A stretch of DNA of 64,000 nucleotides from assembly GCA_964017155.1 (NCBI GenBank), contig OZ024854.1, positions 46,746,423 through 46,810,422 on the forward strand, written 5' to 3'. Positions 10,863 through 23,018 of this stretch are shown one piece after another. The notes beneath the pieces were generated by a model that had not been told where the DNA came from, searched no databases, and was given only the letters and a program-made list of their open reading frames with translations. The position numbers and the translations under genes were made by a program. This DNA comes from Oasisia sp. SBJ-2009. Taxonomy: Eukaryota > Annelida > Polychaeta > Sabellida > Siboglinidae. Position 1 is the first letter of the stretch, and every line of letters starts with the position of its first letter.

Positions 10863-11881
10863 CACATATACATGTATATAAATATGGGACATAAATGCTA
10901 GTTTTAAACATTAAACAATGTGCAGTTTAAACATTTCATAATATGCACATTTCGATTTTTTTCCTCTCCTTTCTGACTAATTTCCTGAAAAGGGAAACCT
11001 ATCAAATAGTCCATGCTAGCTTGTTGATGCACTTGTTTTGTTTCATCACGTTGACATTAGCAAATATAGTATAAAATAAAGAATTGCTATGCACAGCTAT
11101 AACATAAACCTTTGACCTAACGTTCAGAAAAGTCATGTTTTATTTGATGATTAGATGATAATAAACACACTTGTTAATTGAACAGACTATGCAAGCTACT
11201 TAATATTTTCATGTAGGGGACTTGTGGCCATAAAAGAACATAATCATTGATGGGAAAAATAGATTAGAGCAAATGTGTTAGTTTATAAGTAAAGCGTGTT
11301 AGTATCAAAACAAAAGAAAAACAAACCAACAAAATAAGTATCAAAACAAAAGAAAAACAAACCAACAAAATAACACATAAACAGCATATATTTTAACAAT
11401 AGTACAGTACAATGCATATTATGTATAGAACATTAATTTGACCCCAAACAAGTAAAACAAAAACTTAACAGAATGCATAAACTAGCATCAATTTGCTGAA
11501 GGAATTTGCCAACAACAATGCCCCAACAGGAAGGTTCCTGCAGTGTGCGCAATGCTTGCAAATACCTCAAAACCTGCCAAATAGTACAAGTACAGAACGT
11601 CTTATATAACACCTTATATACACTGTGCTACTGTCATGTTATAATTAGATGTAGGTTTAATGTTTCCTTGTGTAAGCCATTGGCTGAATTGTATTTGTTA
11701 TAGTCGAAAATCACTAGACTGGTTCAGCTTGAAAACAGTGTATACAGATCAATGTTATTTATATAATTTCATTATAACTAATTACGTCATGGTTGTATTC
11801 GTAACCCACAGGAATAGTTACCATGGTTATGTGTTTTACTGAAATTTATACTGAAGTAATGCATGTGGTGGCAAGAGAGTG
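10863..11881. other. AT-rich DNA, no gene seen
   Basis: No coding frame, RNA gene or recognisable element, apart from a perfect 36-bp tandem duplication at 11301-11372. Possibly intronic if the exons at 15484-15999 belong to a gene that extends leftward. Confidence 0.5.
11301..11372. repeat. perfect 36-bp tandem duplication
   Basis: Two identical 36-bp A-rich units (AGTATCAAAACAAAAG start) lie head to tail. No divergence is seen, so the duplication is recent. Confidence 0.95.
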
Positions 11882-12030
11882 AGATGGAAACACAAAGAGA
11901 TATGTGAAACAAGAATAGATGATGACATTTTGGTAAAGTTGGGAGCCCTTGGGGGTCAAAAACCAAAGCAAACAGGCAAGATGGACATTCTTTTGTGTTG
12001 GCCTTATGTTGGCCACATGAAGAAGTTTAT
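11882..12030 (+). CDS. candidate internal exon, unidentified
   Basis: A 149-nt open stretch reads RWKHKEICETRIDDDILVKL and ends in KKFM at a strong donor (GTAAGT at 12031). Its composition is less AT-rich than its surroundings. The acceptor on the left is unclear and I recognise no family. It is on the same strand as the exons at 15484-15999 and could belong with them. This is a guess resting on one splice-like site and an open frame. Confidence 0.2.
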
Positions 12031-14354
12031 GTAAGTATCATGTAAATACAGCAAATACAAACCTTGCAGTTTTCGGGACTACCCGAAAGCCATCCTTGTC
12101 AATGCCTAACTGACACCACTAGATGGCATCGTCAGTTGGCAATTTCTTCTGAAATATCAGAAATACCAATCATAGTTTAGAAGTTATGATAATATTTCAA
12201 AGATAACATATATATCTTCTTCTTTTTATTTATTTACCAACATGGTCATATTCAGGACTATTGTCCAATACATGGGTGATTACAAAATGGCACATTTTAA
12301 AGAAACATGGAGACTTTAAGACATGTACAGTAAAATTACATGTTAACGTAATGATAATACAAACAATGAGCAAACTGCTGTAATGTAAATTTGTATTTAC
12401 CTGTGTGTGCTGCTTTTGTCTAGAAAGACTTTCCTTCACCTAAAATAAAATAATGTAGTGGTCATACTTCTTTTAGTGAATACAAAATCAAAATTGTAAA
12501 AGGTAAATTTAATATAAAATAAACATAACATATAGAAATTCATATGTTGGGATATTTCTACATACTCCAAATCTGACAGATGAAATTTTTTTCTTGAGTC
12601 ACCACCTCCTGAATTAAAGATACAAGATCAGTCAATTTTAATTTGTTATTACTGTTCCATAACTGTTCCATGGTTATATGCAAATAACAAACACAAGTAG
12701 GGGTTGAACCTACTACACACACAACACTGAGACAAGTTTACAAATAAATTCACAACACATAATGCAAACATTGATTACAACACCACAACATAAAATGTCA
12801 AAAAGAACAATAATATGTTTTACTTGTTACATACTTTGTTGCAAACTTTATATCAAGTGATATTTCTAGTGTAAGTATGTAAAATATATAAGAAATAATA
12901 AGTGAATAAAATAAGTTCAGACTGACGAACATTTTTGTTGACTTCAATTAAAATACATGCACTTGGATTTCAAATTCATACAGTACAATTATAAGCAAAC
13001 TAAGCCATACTACAGAAAATTATTATTCCGATAATCACATACTGTCGACAAAAGTTGATTCCTATTAAAAAAATATGTATTCAAACAACTGTAACTGTTA
13101 AAAATATAAATTTTTATATTTCATACAAATTAGCATACACATCACGTTTTGGTATGACGTCGGCCCAATGGGTTTAAATTTGACTTCTTTGTATAGGACA
13201 TGATGTAGAATGACATAGCGAACATCGATAAACGGTGAAGAAAACCACTGTTTTAAAAAGCCGTAATTATATAGGCCATTTTAGTTAAAGTCGCGCGAAC
13301 AATTTCCGTGCCGTGAGTCGAAATGGTAATGCAGTGGTTGTAATAATTCCAAGATTTAGCCAAATTTAGCAAATTAACATCCGACATTAAAACTCCAGAT
13401 GGCATGTAGACAAGGAAGCCTTCGGCATATTGAGAATCCAACCCATATGGCATATTATCTATGTATATTCCGCTCTTCTGAGTTATTTGTAGACGTTTTT
13501 AAACACGCTACACTCCCTACAGGGACCATTACGCAACGTCCATCAATATAAATAATTTACTCTAATATAAGTCATAAAATGCAGCGAATTGACGCTGCAA
13601 TATTCATAGCACCTTTATAAAACACGATAAATATAATGTACGTTGTACAAATATTCGTTGTTAGGTAAATTCACCAATATAACGTATCTAAAGTCAATTT
13701 CCTGCGCCAAAAACCAAACTCAAACGAATATCTTCGATCGGCCGTTTAACTTTCATGTTTTCTGCTATTCTAACGTTTTATTCAAACCCTATCTCATCTC
13801 ATGGCCAGTTGAACACAGTGCCAAAAATACAAATATTTACATAATTGTATTATAAATATTATATGTACAAGCAAGTGTTTTCATATTTTTAGTACATATC
13901 TGGTCTGTGACATGAGTCATTTACAAGTATACACCTCATACAAATTTCTCTGACAACAGAACCATTAGTGCCAAGCAGTAATTTGTAATGCGAACCTACT
14001 GCATGGGAAAGTTAAACTTCAAAGGCTATTGTGGTTAACTATGATTGCCTTGGCATTACTGCCAATCAATTTTTATTTGAAACTGGATGTTCTGTTTATA
14101 GTATGAATGAGTTGCAGGCAGAATATTTCAAATTGCTAATTTTGTTCTGAGCTTAAGAAAGTAGTTAAACACAAATACCGGGTAATCAGGCAGTAAGCCT
14201 TCAACATGCATGTTGTAGTAATAAGAATCAAATAGTAAATGAAAACACCCTAGGAGTTGGTAACCCCACTAGTATTAGGACTGTCAAATTTTAAAGAATT
14301 TTTATTTCAAAGTATGGTTGTAGAATGAACCTCATTACACAAAAATATAATGGG

Positions 14355-14357
<3 letters not shown>
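12031..14357. other. AT-rich DNA, no gene seen
   Basis: Short open frames only, with no homology I recognise. 13140-13560 is somewhat less AT-rich and has several ATGACG and CGATCG words, but no convincing exon or promoter element. Confidence 0.45.

Positions 14358-14433
<76 letters not shown>
14358..14433. repeat. (TA)n then (ATA)n microsatellite
   Basis: A TA tract followed by ATAATAATAA. On the minus strand this is the 3' tail region of the adjoining LINE fragment. Confidence 0.9.
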
Positions 14434-14434
<1 letters not shown>

Positions 14435-15000
14435 TAGTTAACTTCTATTGCGCCTATATCCTTAGAAACCAAGCTCAGAGGCGCATCAAAACAAAAAGGA
14501 TTAATTGATCTCATAGTCGGTAAACAAATCAAGTTGTCATCAGATTGATTGATGCGCCAGGGAGCTATGGTGGATAGGCCAGATTGTACAGATATGTTTT
14601 TAAATGACGACGGAATTTAGCAATATTTTCAACTGATTTCACGCTAGAAGGAAGCATATTCCATAGAGTAGGCGCACCCACAGCAAAAGCCCTGGTCCCC
14701 ATATTAGTATTGACCTTTGGTACAAAGAGTAAATCAGAAGTAGATGACCGAAGTTGAATAGGTTTTCTTATAGGAGTAAGCAAAGTATGTAAATACGATG
14801 GCTGCTTAGAAGAAAGTGCCTGGTAGGTAATGGTACACATCTTAAACATTATACGATATTGGACAGGCAGCCAATGCAGAGACTTTAGAAGCGGCTTAGA
14901 AGGAGTAAAGCGTGGAGACCTAGTCACCACCCTTGCTAAGCAATTTTGAACACGTTGTAGTTTTGTGATATCCTTAATAGCAATATTATGAAAAAGTGTA
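14434..15000 (-). mobile_element. 5'-truncated CR1/L2-like LINE fragment
   Basis: Encodes the last ~150 residues of a LINE reverse transcriptase in an open frame that stops at 14565. Visible are LQRVQNCLARVVTR, LHWLPVQYRIMFK, and the terminal APTLWNMLPSSVKS block. The 3' UTR ends in GGCGCAATAGAAG and an (ATT)n tail. The 5' junction is near 15000, where the reading enters the inverted-repeat copy. Different subfamily from the LINE at 7053-10250. Confidence 0.85.
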
Positions 15001-15150
15001 CAAATAATCCAGGACAATATTCAGGATTCATTTGCAATCACTTGCTTTTATGCTTATATGATGTGTGGGCTGCGGACTGTACTTGCCTGCAAGAAATGAA
15101 TGACTAGCAAATAAGGCCATAACGAGTCAATAGTTAACCAGAAATGGAGC
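14998..15150 (-). repeat. inverted repeat, right copy
   Basis: Diverged reverse complement of 10690-10862; shares the TCCAGGACAAT and TTGCAATCACTTGC words. It abuts the truncated LINE end. Confidence 0.7.
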
Positions 15151-15483
15151 CTGAGAGAGGAGATTATATATATATAACAGTGTACTGTTAATGTGTTTTA
15201 GAAGTATACAAATCATACAGACACAGTTTTTTAATCTGATGTCATCAATTGACTATTAATAATTATGTATATAAATTAGAGAGGTTATTATATTTAGTTT
15301 TGCTTGGGTTCGTATTATTCTGTTACACAAACAAAGTTTGGTACTATCCAAGGCTCAAAGTAAATATGATGTAACCGTTTCACTAAGGTGATCATGAAAT
15401 GAGTTTGACTGCATTGATGTACCTTCATTTACATTTATTGTCAATACTTTCTCTCAAATAACATATGTTGTTTTCTATTGCAG
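15151..15483. other. intron-like AT-rich DNA
   Basis: No coding content. It ends in a pyrimidine-rich tract and AG directly before the exon at 15484 (TTTTCTATTGCAG). Confidence 0.4.
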
Positions 15484-15999
15484 TTAAGGATCGAACATAT
15501 ACCAAATGGAGTGCCAAAGAGACAATGGTGGCCCGTGATTACTTTGGAGAAAAAGATGGAGCGAGATTGCCTGGTTAGTTATATTACATGTATGCAGGGG
15601 ACACGTTTTTTTATTTGAAAAATAAAGTAATTGATGTATTGCCATAACAAATAATGAAACAAATGCTGACCTTTCAGTGAGAAACACAATTATATTTTTC
15701 CCAGTAAGACTGGTGGACAAATTATGTCATTATTTTCCTACCACCTCTGTGTCTGCATGATAAGGATGCTGTAGATGAATGATGTATTGATTTTTTTTAT
15801 AGAATGGTAGGTGCAGTAGATTCACAATTTGTTCTGCTCAGTTATTTCACAAACATTTCTGTCCACAGGTAAGAAAGAGATCGAAGAATTTAAGAGAAGC
15901 AACCCATCAATGAAGTACCCGTGGACTGCCATCAAGACCAAAGTGATCAATATGAGGAAACGGAGACAGGAAAGATTGCAAAAAAGACTAAATGATTGA
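15484..15999 (+). CDS. last two exons of an unidentified host-type gene
   Basis: Exon 15484-15573 reads KDRTYTKWSAKETMVARDYF then GEKDGARLP. A GT-AG intron spans 15574-15868 (donor GTTAGT, acceptor CTGTCCACAG). Exon 15869-15999 continues in phase, GKKEIEEFKRSNPSMKYPWT then AIKTKVINMRKRRQERLQKR, with a TGA stop. The W...F...PGKK.I..F...P...W..IK..V pattern resembles a Myb/SANT-like C-terminal module seen at the ends of many uncharacterised invertebrate proteins. The spacing and both splice sites fit a real gene rather than chance. Upstream exons are not identified. It may be a host gene, or the end of a spliced transposon gene. Confidence 0.55.
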
Positions 16000-16107
16000 A
16001 ATGAATAGGGGGAGACACGCCACATCTCCTGATCCTGCCGTGTGCATGTTCGCCATTCCCATTCCCCTGGCTAGCTGATTCCGCTCCACTGTCACTGCAA
16101 GGAATTC

Positions 16108-16433
16108 ATGGCGTTACCTGTCTTTGTGGTTTGTTTGCATTATTTCTCAATGATATGGAAACATTCTTCCCATCACAGAAATGGAATACACTAAGATCTG
16201 TTGAAAAACTGTATAATGACAGCAATGGTGGTATTAATGGAATGTTAAATCTGTTTGTTCTCCTGTATGCAGATGACACTGTTATAATGGCCGACAAAAA
16301 TGAGCATGACATGCAGAGGAATCTTGATCTACTGAATGAATACTGTATATGTAACAAACTGAAGGTTAATATCCGTAAAACAAAAATGATGGTATTTGCC
16401 AGGTCAAAGACAAGGATACGTAATATACATATA
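16108..16433 (+). pseudogene. LINE reverse transcriptase fragment
   Basis: Open frame reading LFALFLNDMETFF, then the catalytic box LLYADDTVIMADKN and NKLKVNIRKTKMMVFARSK. This is RT domains 4-6 of a LINE. The RT box just upstream (the GV.QGD.LSP region) is collapsed to GVTCLCG, so there is a small deletion. The fragment is cut at ~16433 by another element's tail on the opposite strand. It is unrelated to the spliced exons 100 bp upstream. Confidence 0.8.
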
Positions 16434-16530
16434 GCGTACAAGATACAAGATACAAGAATCTTTATTTAACGTCGGTTACATGATAATTTTGGTAACATTA
16501 GCTCATCTGAGCTATTTTCCGAGCGTGGGA
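16434..16530 (-). mobile_element. LINE 3' tail inserted into the RT fragment
   Basis: On the minus strand this reads AACCGACGTTAAATAAAGAT followed by repeated TCTTGTA. That is an AATAAA signal with a short tandem 3' tail, typical of LINE ends. It breaks off the plus-strand RT fragment. The other end is not clear. Confidence 0.5.
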
Positions 16531-17269
16531 TGAGCGGATGCTGAATAGCTGGCTGGATGATGTTAACATATCAAAAATATACTTCAAATTCAGCTCAAGG
16601 GATACTGATTCACTTGATCAGGTTGATCAAACATCTTGATCACGTTGATCAAACATAAATATCAGAACGATAGCCTGCTTTACAATAGTATACTTGAAAG
16701 TAACTGACGGACCCAGCTCTGGGTAAAACTAATATTCATTCACCATCCTGGGGCATGAGGGCAATGCAGCATCTTTACTCTTTTTCAATACTCATCATAC
16801 ATGTATTGTAATCTGCTGAGCCAAGTAGGCTGTTAGTGTTTTGTAGGGTTTACAATTATGTTATGCTGCATCAATTGGTGGTTCCTTTTTCACAAATCTC
16901 ACTGACAAATGTTGTGTCTTGCATGTGTGACAAAAGCAAAATTGATGTGACTTAAACATGCAATAAGCACCAACAAAAACTGACAATTGAGACCTCCCTG
17001 TGACATTTTGAAAATGTTGAGCTAGGCATTTCTCAGGTCACTTATTATATGTACATGACATTATGCAACAATAAAATGAAGTTATTAGTATTATATTTGA
17101 ATACATAATATTGCTTAGTGGCTCATGAGAATGATCGAATTGGTAATAACTTTGGGACTACTGGAATTGGAGTTTTTTGAGTAAGTTAGAAAATTGTATT
17201 GTAAAAGATTTATACTTTGACACGATCAGCACAAAGTTAATTGTGAATGTGATAGAATGTGAACTTCCA
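16531..17269. other. AT-rich DNA with a 22-bp tandem pair
   Basis: No gene seen. 16613-16656 holds two copies of a 22-mer, CTTGATCA then GGTTGATCAAACAT, differing at one or two positions. Confidence 0.5.
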
Positions 17270-18070
17270 TACAATACAAACATTGTTATAGTGTTAGCAT
17301 ATGATTAAATTGGAATTATGAAATAGCTTGTCTTTTGACTTACATTTGACCTTGACCTTTCTTTACGTCCGGAAAGTTGTATATGTTGCTAAGGTGTTTG
17401 CATGCAAAACATATTTTTATTCAGAACTTTTGTGAAAAATAGCTCTGAATAAGAATAACAATATATATGTTTTTTCCATGTGTCGGCCATTTTTAGTTAA
17501 TGCAAATTACATATAGTACATAATATAAACTAGTTTTGCACCCATAGACGTCTACTGTAACCTTCCGAAACACAAACATTGTTATAGTGTAAGTAAATTA
17601 TTACATTGGAATTATGAAATATTTTGTTTTGTGACCTTCGTCTGACTTTGACACAACGTTTACACCCGGGCAACCCCCTCCCAAAAGATGTATGTGTCTC
17701 AAAGGTATCTGTTTGTAAAACATTTTATTTGGGACTTTTAGTCTTTACGAAAACGGCTCTGAATGAATGACGATATTTATATATTGCTAATTTGTCGGCC
17801 ATTTTGAAATTATGCAAATTAGATAATCATCCCATGAAAACATGTTTGTATGGAAATAAATCTGGTTTTGAAAACGTTTAAAAATATTATAACATTTTCG
17901 AGATATTAGACAATATGATTATAGCATTATTGACACTTGACCTTGACCTGACCTTGACCTCAGCCTTTAAAATTAGGCAGCCCCGTCTAAAAAGTGTTTG
18001 TGTAGTACTAAGGTACAATTGTGCCAAATTTGGTGCTTTGCTCCAGCGAGTCACTATCATACCCCTAATT
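17270..18070. repeat. three diverged ~300-bp tandem units
   Basis: Two units align well (17270-17560 and 17570-17860), sharing CATTGTTATAGTGT, TTGGAATTATGAAAT, GCTCTGAAT and TCGGCCATTTT then ATGCAAATTA. A third, weaker unit follows to ~18070 with repeated TGACCTTGACC. No protein is encoded. Confidence 0.75.
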
Positions 18071-18101
18071 AAGCAAATCCATTAATATACGCAATAACGG
18101 C

Positions 18102-18528
18102 ATTATGTTTCTTATAAATACACAATATAAAAAAAGCACCTAAGGTTAAATAAATAGTTGACTGAAATCATATTGAACATTATTTACGAATATTTGACCG
18201 TGAAAAATTGTGATATAGACATCATTACAAATGTACAGGTAATGCGGTATTATATAGCACTGTACAGGTAATGCGGTATTATATAGCACTATACAGGCAA
18301 TGCGGTTGTTATTGTAAAAAAACATTACCTGTACACCAAAATTATGTTTCTTATAAATACACAATATAAACTAAAAAAGCACCTAAAGTTAAATAAATAG
18401 TTGACTGACATCATACTGAACATTATTTACGAATATTTGACCGTGAAAAATTGTGTAATAGACATCATTACAAATGTACAGGTAATGCGTTATTATATGG
18501 CACTGTACAGGCAATGCGGTAGGTAGTG

Positions 18529-18531
<3 letters not shown>
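18102..18531. repeat. ~239-bp tandem duplication with nested ~30-bp repeats
   Basis: ATTATGTTTCTTATAAATAC starts at 18102 and again at 18341, and the following ~190 bp align closely. Inside, TGTACAGGTAATGCGG then TATTATATAGCAC recurs two to three times per copy. The second copy ends at the (TA)n that begins TLR unit A. Confidence 0.9.

Positions 18532-18602
<71 letters not shown>
18532..18602. repeat. (TA)n at the start of duplicated unit A
   Basis: Uninterrupted TA repeat followed at once by ACTGCGTGTTTTTT. The same junction occurs at 34911, 44201 and 54227, so the tract marks the left edge of each duplicated unit. Confidence 0.97.
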
Positions 18603-18604
<2 letters not shown>

Positions 18605-19760
18605 TGCGTGTTTTTTTTATCTTCGGTAACAGGTGCGCGTATCATTTACGACATTGTTTGCGGCATCGTTTACTTTCTTTGACAGGGGAGTTCCTTTGGT
18701 AAAAATATATCGACATCTTGAGGAAACATAGCGTAGTTATTTGTTGCAGTCATATTTGATCAAATAACGTGTAAAACCACAACGTTGGACATGGTGTGGA
18801 AAGAATATTAAAAAGCATATATCGTTCATAGTGTTCATTCACGTTGCATTACAAATGGGTATTTTAAGTCAGAATGCAACTTATCAACACAACGGTGTAA
18901 AATAACAGTTGCCCAGTTACTACACTATAACTACCATAATTATAACCATAATATTTATTATTCATTAGACCAACAATATATACAAACGTGTGTACATATA
19001 GTAATTAATGTTGTACCAAAGAACCACATTTATATCACTTTTACCAAATGGGGTCCGTAGCTTCTATTAAGAAAATAATGTCCCTCTCATATGAGCCACC
19101 ATAATGTCATGGTAAAAGATAATATGGTCCTTTAAACAAGGTGTCTATCTCATGTTTATTTGGAAGTGTCTCTTTGAAGTGATAAAGTGTATGGTGATGT
19201 GGGTGTGTGCTAAACGTACGAACATACAAATATATTGTATTTATTGATTCAGTTGACATGTATAACAATTTGATAAAGTGCATATATCACTGTAGTTATT
19301 TAGCAAACATAAAAAAATTGCACATAGTAGCTAAAACAAATGATCTACTCGATTTTCAACAGGGTAGTTGGAACATCCTGTCGTGAATATATACATTTTA
19401 ACAGGTAGCAACATTATACGTTGTGACGTTACTGGTTGAACGCCAACGACTTATCCATGTTAAGATACTAATATTTAATTACTGTTTCTTCGTTGTCAAC
19501 CTCACAAGCCAGGATTGTATGCCACGAAACTAGCCAACACAGATCCTCTACGAGATGTACAGAATTTAGGCGAGTCGAACTAATTGATTGACTTTCCCAG
19601 TCGTCAGTGCGTCACCAGTGAGAACAACGCAAATACTCGCTTCAATTTGAAGACGGTTAAATAACTTGTGGGAATTCGAGAATAACGACCCGACCACCAT
19701 GCATGTAATAAGAACAAAGTCACCAACCATTACATCACATGACCGGAGTCCGCATTTTAG
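18603..19760. repeat. duplicated 3' flank of TLR-A
   Basis: About 1.16 kb shared with 34911-36079, 44201-45338 and (with an internal deletion) 54227-55005, with few substitutions. It lies downstream of the minus-strand TLR. A TTTATT at 19240-19245 (AATAAA on the minus strand) is kept in all four copies and is a candidate polyadenylation signal ~0.5 kb past the stop. No other gene is seen. Confidence 0.85.
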
Positions 19761-22394
19761 TTATCCGTCTAATTCATCGTTACGCTCGCGTTGTAATAAT
19801 TCCATGTAAGAATATTCTGGAAGTGACGTGGACGTGGCGCTTCGCCCACTTCCAACACAACAACGCCATCTGGTGCTCCCGAAGTTCTGTTGAAAGTGTC
19901 GCCAAAACATATCTTCAGCTCGCGGGTCCAAGTTCAGTCGAATAGCTGGACTTTCGAAAATAAGTTGTTTTAACACATTTTCACAATCCCTCGGTACATA
20001 GGATTTCAGCACATTTCGAAATTTCTGCGATTCACGAGAAGTCTCAAATGTCACAAATATATATTTATGATGTGGTCTGCTGCCGGCCAAAGCAATTCGA
20101 AATTGATCTCTTATGATGGGCAATTCCAAGACGTGTTGGGACAGACAGAGTATCAGTTTGTCACTCTGCTCAATCCCACGCGCCAGTGCTTCAATTTCAC
20201 CCCCCTCTGTTTCACCGTCCAGACCCATGATAAAAAGTTTCATTTGCCACTGATTCACCACCTTTTCAACAAGATTGTTCTCCACCCAGCGTCTTACGTA
20301 GTCATCCTCTTCATCGTATAGAACCGCGGCATTATATTGCATTTGGCTTCTCCTGACTTTGTGACATGGACGTCGATAAATGACACAGAACATTCCCAAC
20401 AAGACAACTACTACACTTACACAACCTATAAGGATGTGCGACGACTTACGAGAAAAAAATGTCTCAGTGCATTCGCTCTCCAAATGTCCTAAATCTATGT
20501 GCTCAATTCGCGTATTAGACTTGTGGAACAAACACGTCATTTCCGTTTTATCAACAATGTTTACTGCAGTCGTTTGCAGCCAGCGAATGAAAGGAACAGA
20601 GTCACAGTTACATGTCAACGGATTGCGGCGCATGTCAATTGCGAACGTTGCGTTCAGCATGTCCAATTCCTGCATGAAATTGCTCGTTAGAAATGGCAAG
20701 CGATTTTCAGAGAGGTCGAGCAATTCGAGTGACGTCAAACTGTTCACTTGAATATCGAAATGTCTGAAGGCATTATTTCCTAATTTAATCAGCTTTAGCT
20801 TGGTAAGTTTATAAAATGCGTTGCGATTAATATATCTCAAACCGTTCGTTGAAAGGTCAATATCTTCCAGTAGCTGAGCAGAGTTAAATATTGCAAAGAA
20901 GTCATTATCTGCTGCACCAGTCTTGTTGTGTGACTGGTTTAGCACGCGAAGAGACGGTAACTGTTTGAGAAATTCTGGATGGATGGATTCGACGATTCCG
21001 TGACTGGCATCAAGAATTAGAAGTTGCGTTAAACCGACAAGAATACCACCGCTGCGTGCAATGGAGCGCGATCCAGATATGTTGAGGACCAAAACGTTGT
21101 TTTCACGGCTGAATGAAAACACTCCGGAATTAGTCGATGTACTCCTAAAATTCGAATCGCTGACATCTACGATATTAACTGAAGACGGGATATAGAACTG
21201 TACTTGATGTGTGCTTGTAACAGCATTCGCACGGAAAGCGGTTACATTAACTTCCGGAAACTGGTGAGGATATTGTGTAATATAGTTTTCAGTGTGAAAC
21301 TGTGTCCTGCCCGATGTACGACAATATTTATATTGGTAGCCCGGTCCTGGAACGTTCGAATATGTCATAACCACTTTCTTTAGATGTTTCAAGTAATGAG
21401 TCAAGTTTGGTTGAAGTGTCACTGGTAAAATCAACGGATTGTAGTCGATGTAGATTTCTTGCAGTCCAGAAAGACAATTAGCGTCTCGCGGTATGAAAGT
21501 TCTCAATCCGATAGATCGCAAGCTGAGTGTTTTTACGTTTTGCCAAAACAGACCACCATCGCAGAAATAATTGATGTCGTATATATCTTTACCATTCGTA
21601 CCGTCCAGAATCACCGTGTCGATGCTATTGTTTTCGGATTTCCCGAGTGAGAGAACCACTTGTTTCAAGTCCATGTAATCGTTGCAGCAGAGATTCAAGA
21701 CTCGGAGTTTCTTGAAGTTAGAAAAGGCCCCAAGTTCAATACGCTTGACGAAAGCATGACGCAACATCTACGTGGACACATTGGAATTACGGAGGACGGC
21801 AAATGTGTTCACCGTAACTGTTGACAAATCGTAAGATTGATGTGTTCCGTCTAAGATGAGAGTGGTCAGTTTAGGTAGCCTGCCGTAGATCTCTGGCAAA
21901 GACACGTTTTGGTTAGTCACAGACAGAGTTCGTAGTTCGATGAGCGGTTCTATGATAGCCAGAGGGTAGTGTCCGCCTTTTCCCTGGAATGCAATGGCTA
22001 GAACTTGTAGAGACGGTAAACCCGCAAAAGTCTCCCTCGGAAGACGGATCGGGTCGAGTTTGTTTTCCGGCATGATCAGCTCTCGCAAATTTACAAGTCC
22101 GACGAAGCAATATTTCTGCAAATTTTTAATTTCATTATTCGAGAGGTCTAAGTGCACTAGGTTTGGCAGATGTATGAAGGCGTTCTCCAGAACAACGGTG
22201 ATATCGTTGTCTGCCAGATTCAGCTGAGTAGCTCGACTGGAGATGTTTATGGGAAGTCGGGCGATATTGCGAGCGCTGCAGTCGAACACAAACATGGCGA
22301 TCTCCCCGGCAGTGTGCGACTCGTTACAGTGGCGACACAGCAGCCTTGTTAACAGTGCGCAAAGCACACTCGTATAGAGTAACGTCGACGTCAT
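19761..22394 (-). pseudogene. Toll-like receptor copy A, single in-frame nonsense codon
   Basis: Same 877-codon plan as the intact copies B and D: signal peptide (MTSTLLYTSVLCALL), LRRs, a single LRR C-terminal cap (NPLTCNCDSVPFIRW), TM ~653-674 (ILIGCVSVVVVLLGMF) and a TIR domain from ~687. The only lesion is TAG at 21768-21770, at codon 209 where paralogs have Leu. A stop-free 668-codon frame follows, starting with the next Met. Without signal peptide and N-terminal LRRs that product would not be a normal receptor. TIR box 2 reads MGLDGETEGG. The acceptor at 22414-22415 is intact. A single substitution makes this a recent pseudogene, a segregating null allele, or a sequencing error. Confidence 0.9.
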
Positions 22395-23018
22395 CGTGGC
22401 GCTGACAGATTGTCTGGAAATAGAGAAAGTTGAATGGATTAACGGGAAACAAAAGGCTTCTTCTTGACGTGATGCGCGTAAACGTTTTAATGTAAATTAA
22501 AACGTTGTCACTACAGTTAACAATTTCCAATCAGCAGAACGCAGCGTGAAAATGATAGCTTCTGATAAACATTTTATGTCAGATATTTCGGAGGCAAATA
22601 ACTGGTTTATGGAGTTTAGATTGTCAAAACAAGTGCGAGTCGTGAAATTGGCTATGACGCCACAGGATCGTAGTTTCTATTGACATGTAGGGAAAAACTG
22701 TTTTGTTGCATACTGCTGGCGTAATAGTTTTGTGTGTACACTTGCAAATTGTTAGGGTTTGTTAATACACCTAGATGCATATATCTAAAACGTTGCCTTT
22801 TGTAGCCATGGAAATTGTTACTATGTAATTTAAGAGATGCTAGTCAGTAATCGCTCTGGACAAAACCGACTCCGGACGAAAAACCCAGGACATTAGTCCC
22901 CGGAATAAAACCAACTTGGGCAAAATTACCCTGGACACCGCTAGTTCACTTTGCTTGTTTGGTATATTATAACTGCAATTAGCCAATTGTGTTTTAATTT
23001 ATACTCAAATGTAACCGT
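22395..23018. other. 5' flank of TLR-A, with 3' splice site
   Basis: Shared with copies C and D and less closely with B. On the minus strand CTTTCTCTATTTCCAG ends 20 nt before the ATG, a good acceptor preserved in all four copies, so the TLR transcript probably has an upstream non-coding exon. An inverted CCAAT box (CTGATTGG) lies near 22510. The distal part has spaced GGACAAAACC/CCGGA words. No promoter can be fixed. Confidence 0.6.
22414..22415 (-). promoter_or_regulatory. 3' splice acceptor before TLR-A start codon
   Basis: Pyrimidine tract and CAG 20 nt upstream of the ATG. Equivalent sites lie at 38733-38734 (B), 47942-47943 (C) and 57659-57660 (D). Confidence 0.6.

Noticed and set aside
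17270..18531. CRISPR-like array
   Set aside because: Diverged long tandem duplications in a eukaryotic genome, no short identical repeats with unique spacers.
20380..20751. 123-codon plus-strand frame antisense to TLR-A, repeated in B, C and D
   Set aside because: Antisense shadow of the conserved LRR-cap/TM coding region; its recurrence follows from the duplication of the TLR and it has no own features.
22395..23018. NF-kB site upstream of the TLR
   Set aside because: No sequence close to GGGRNNYYCC was found; only an inverted CCAAT box, absent in B.
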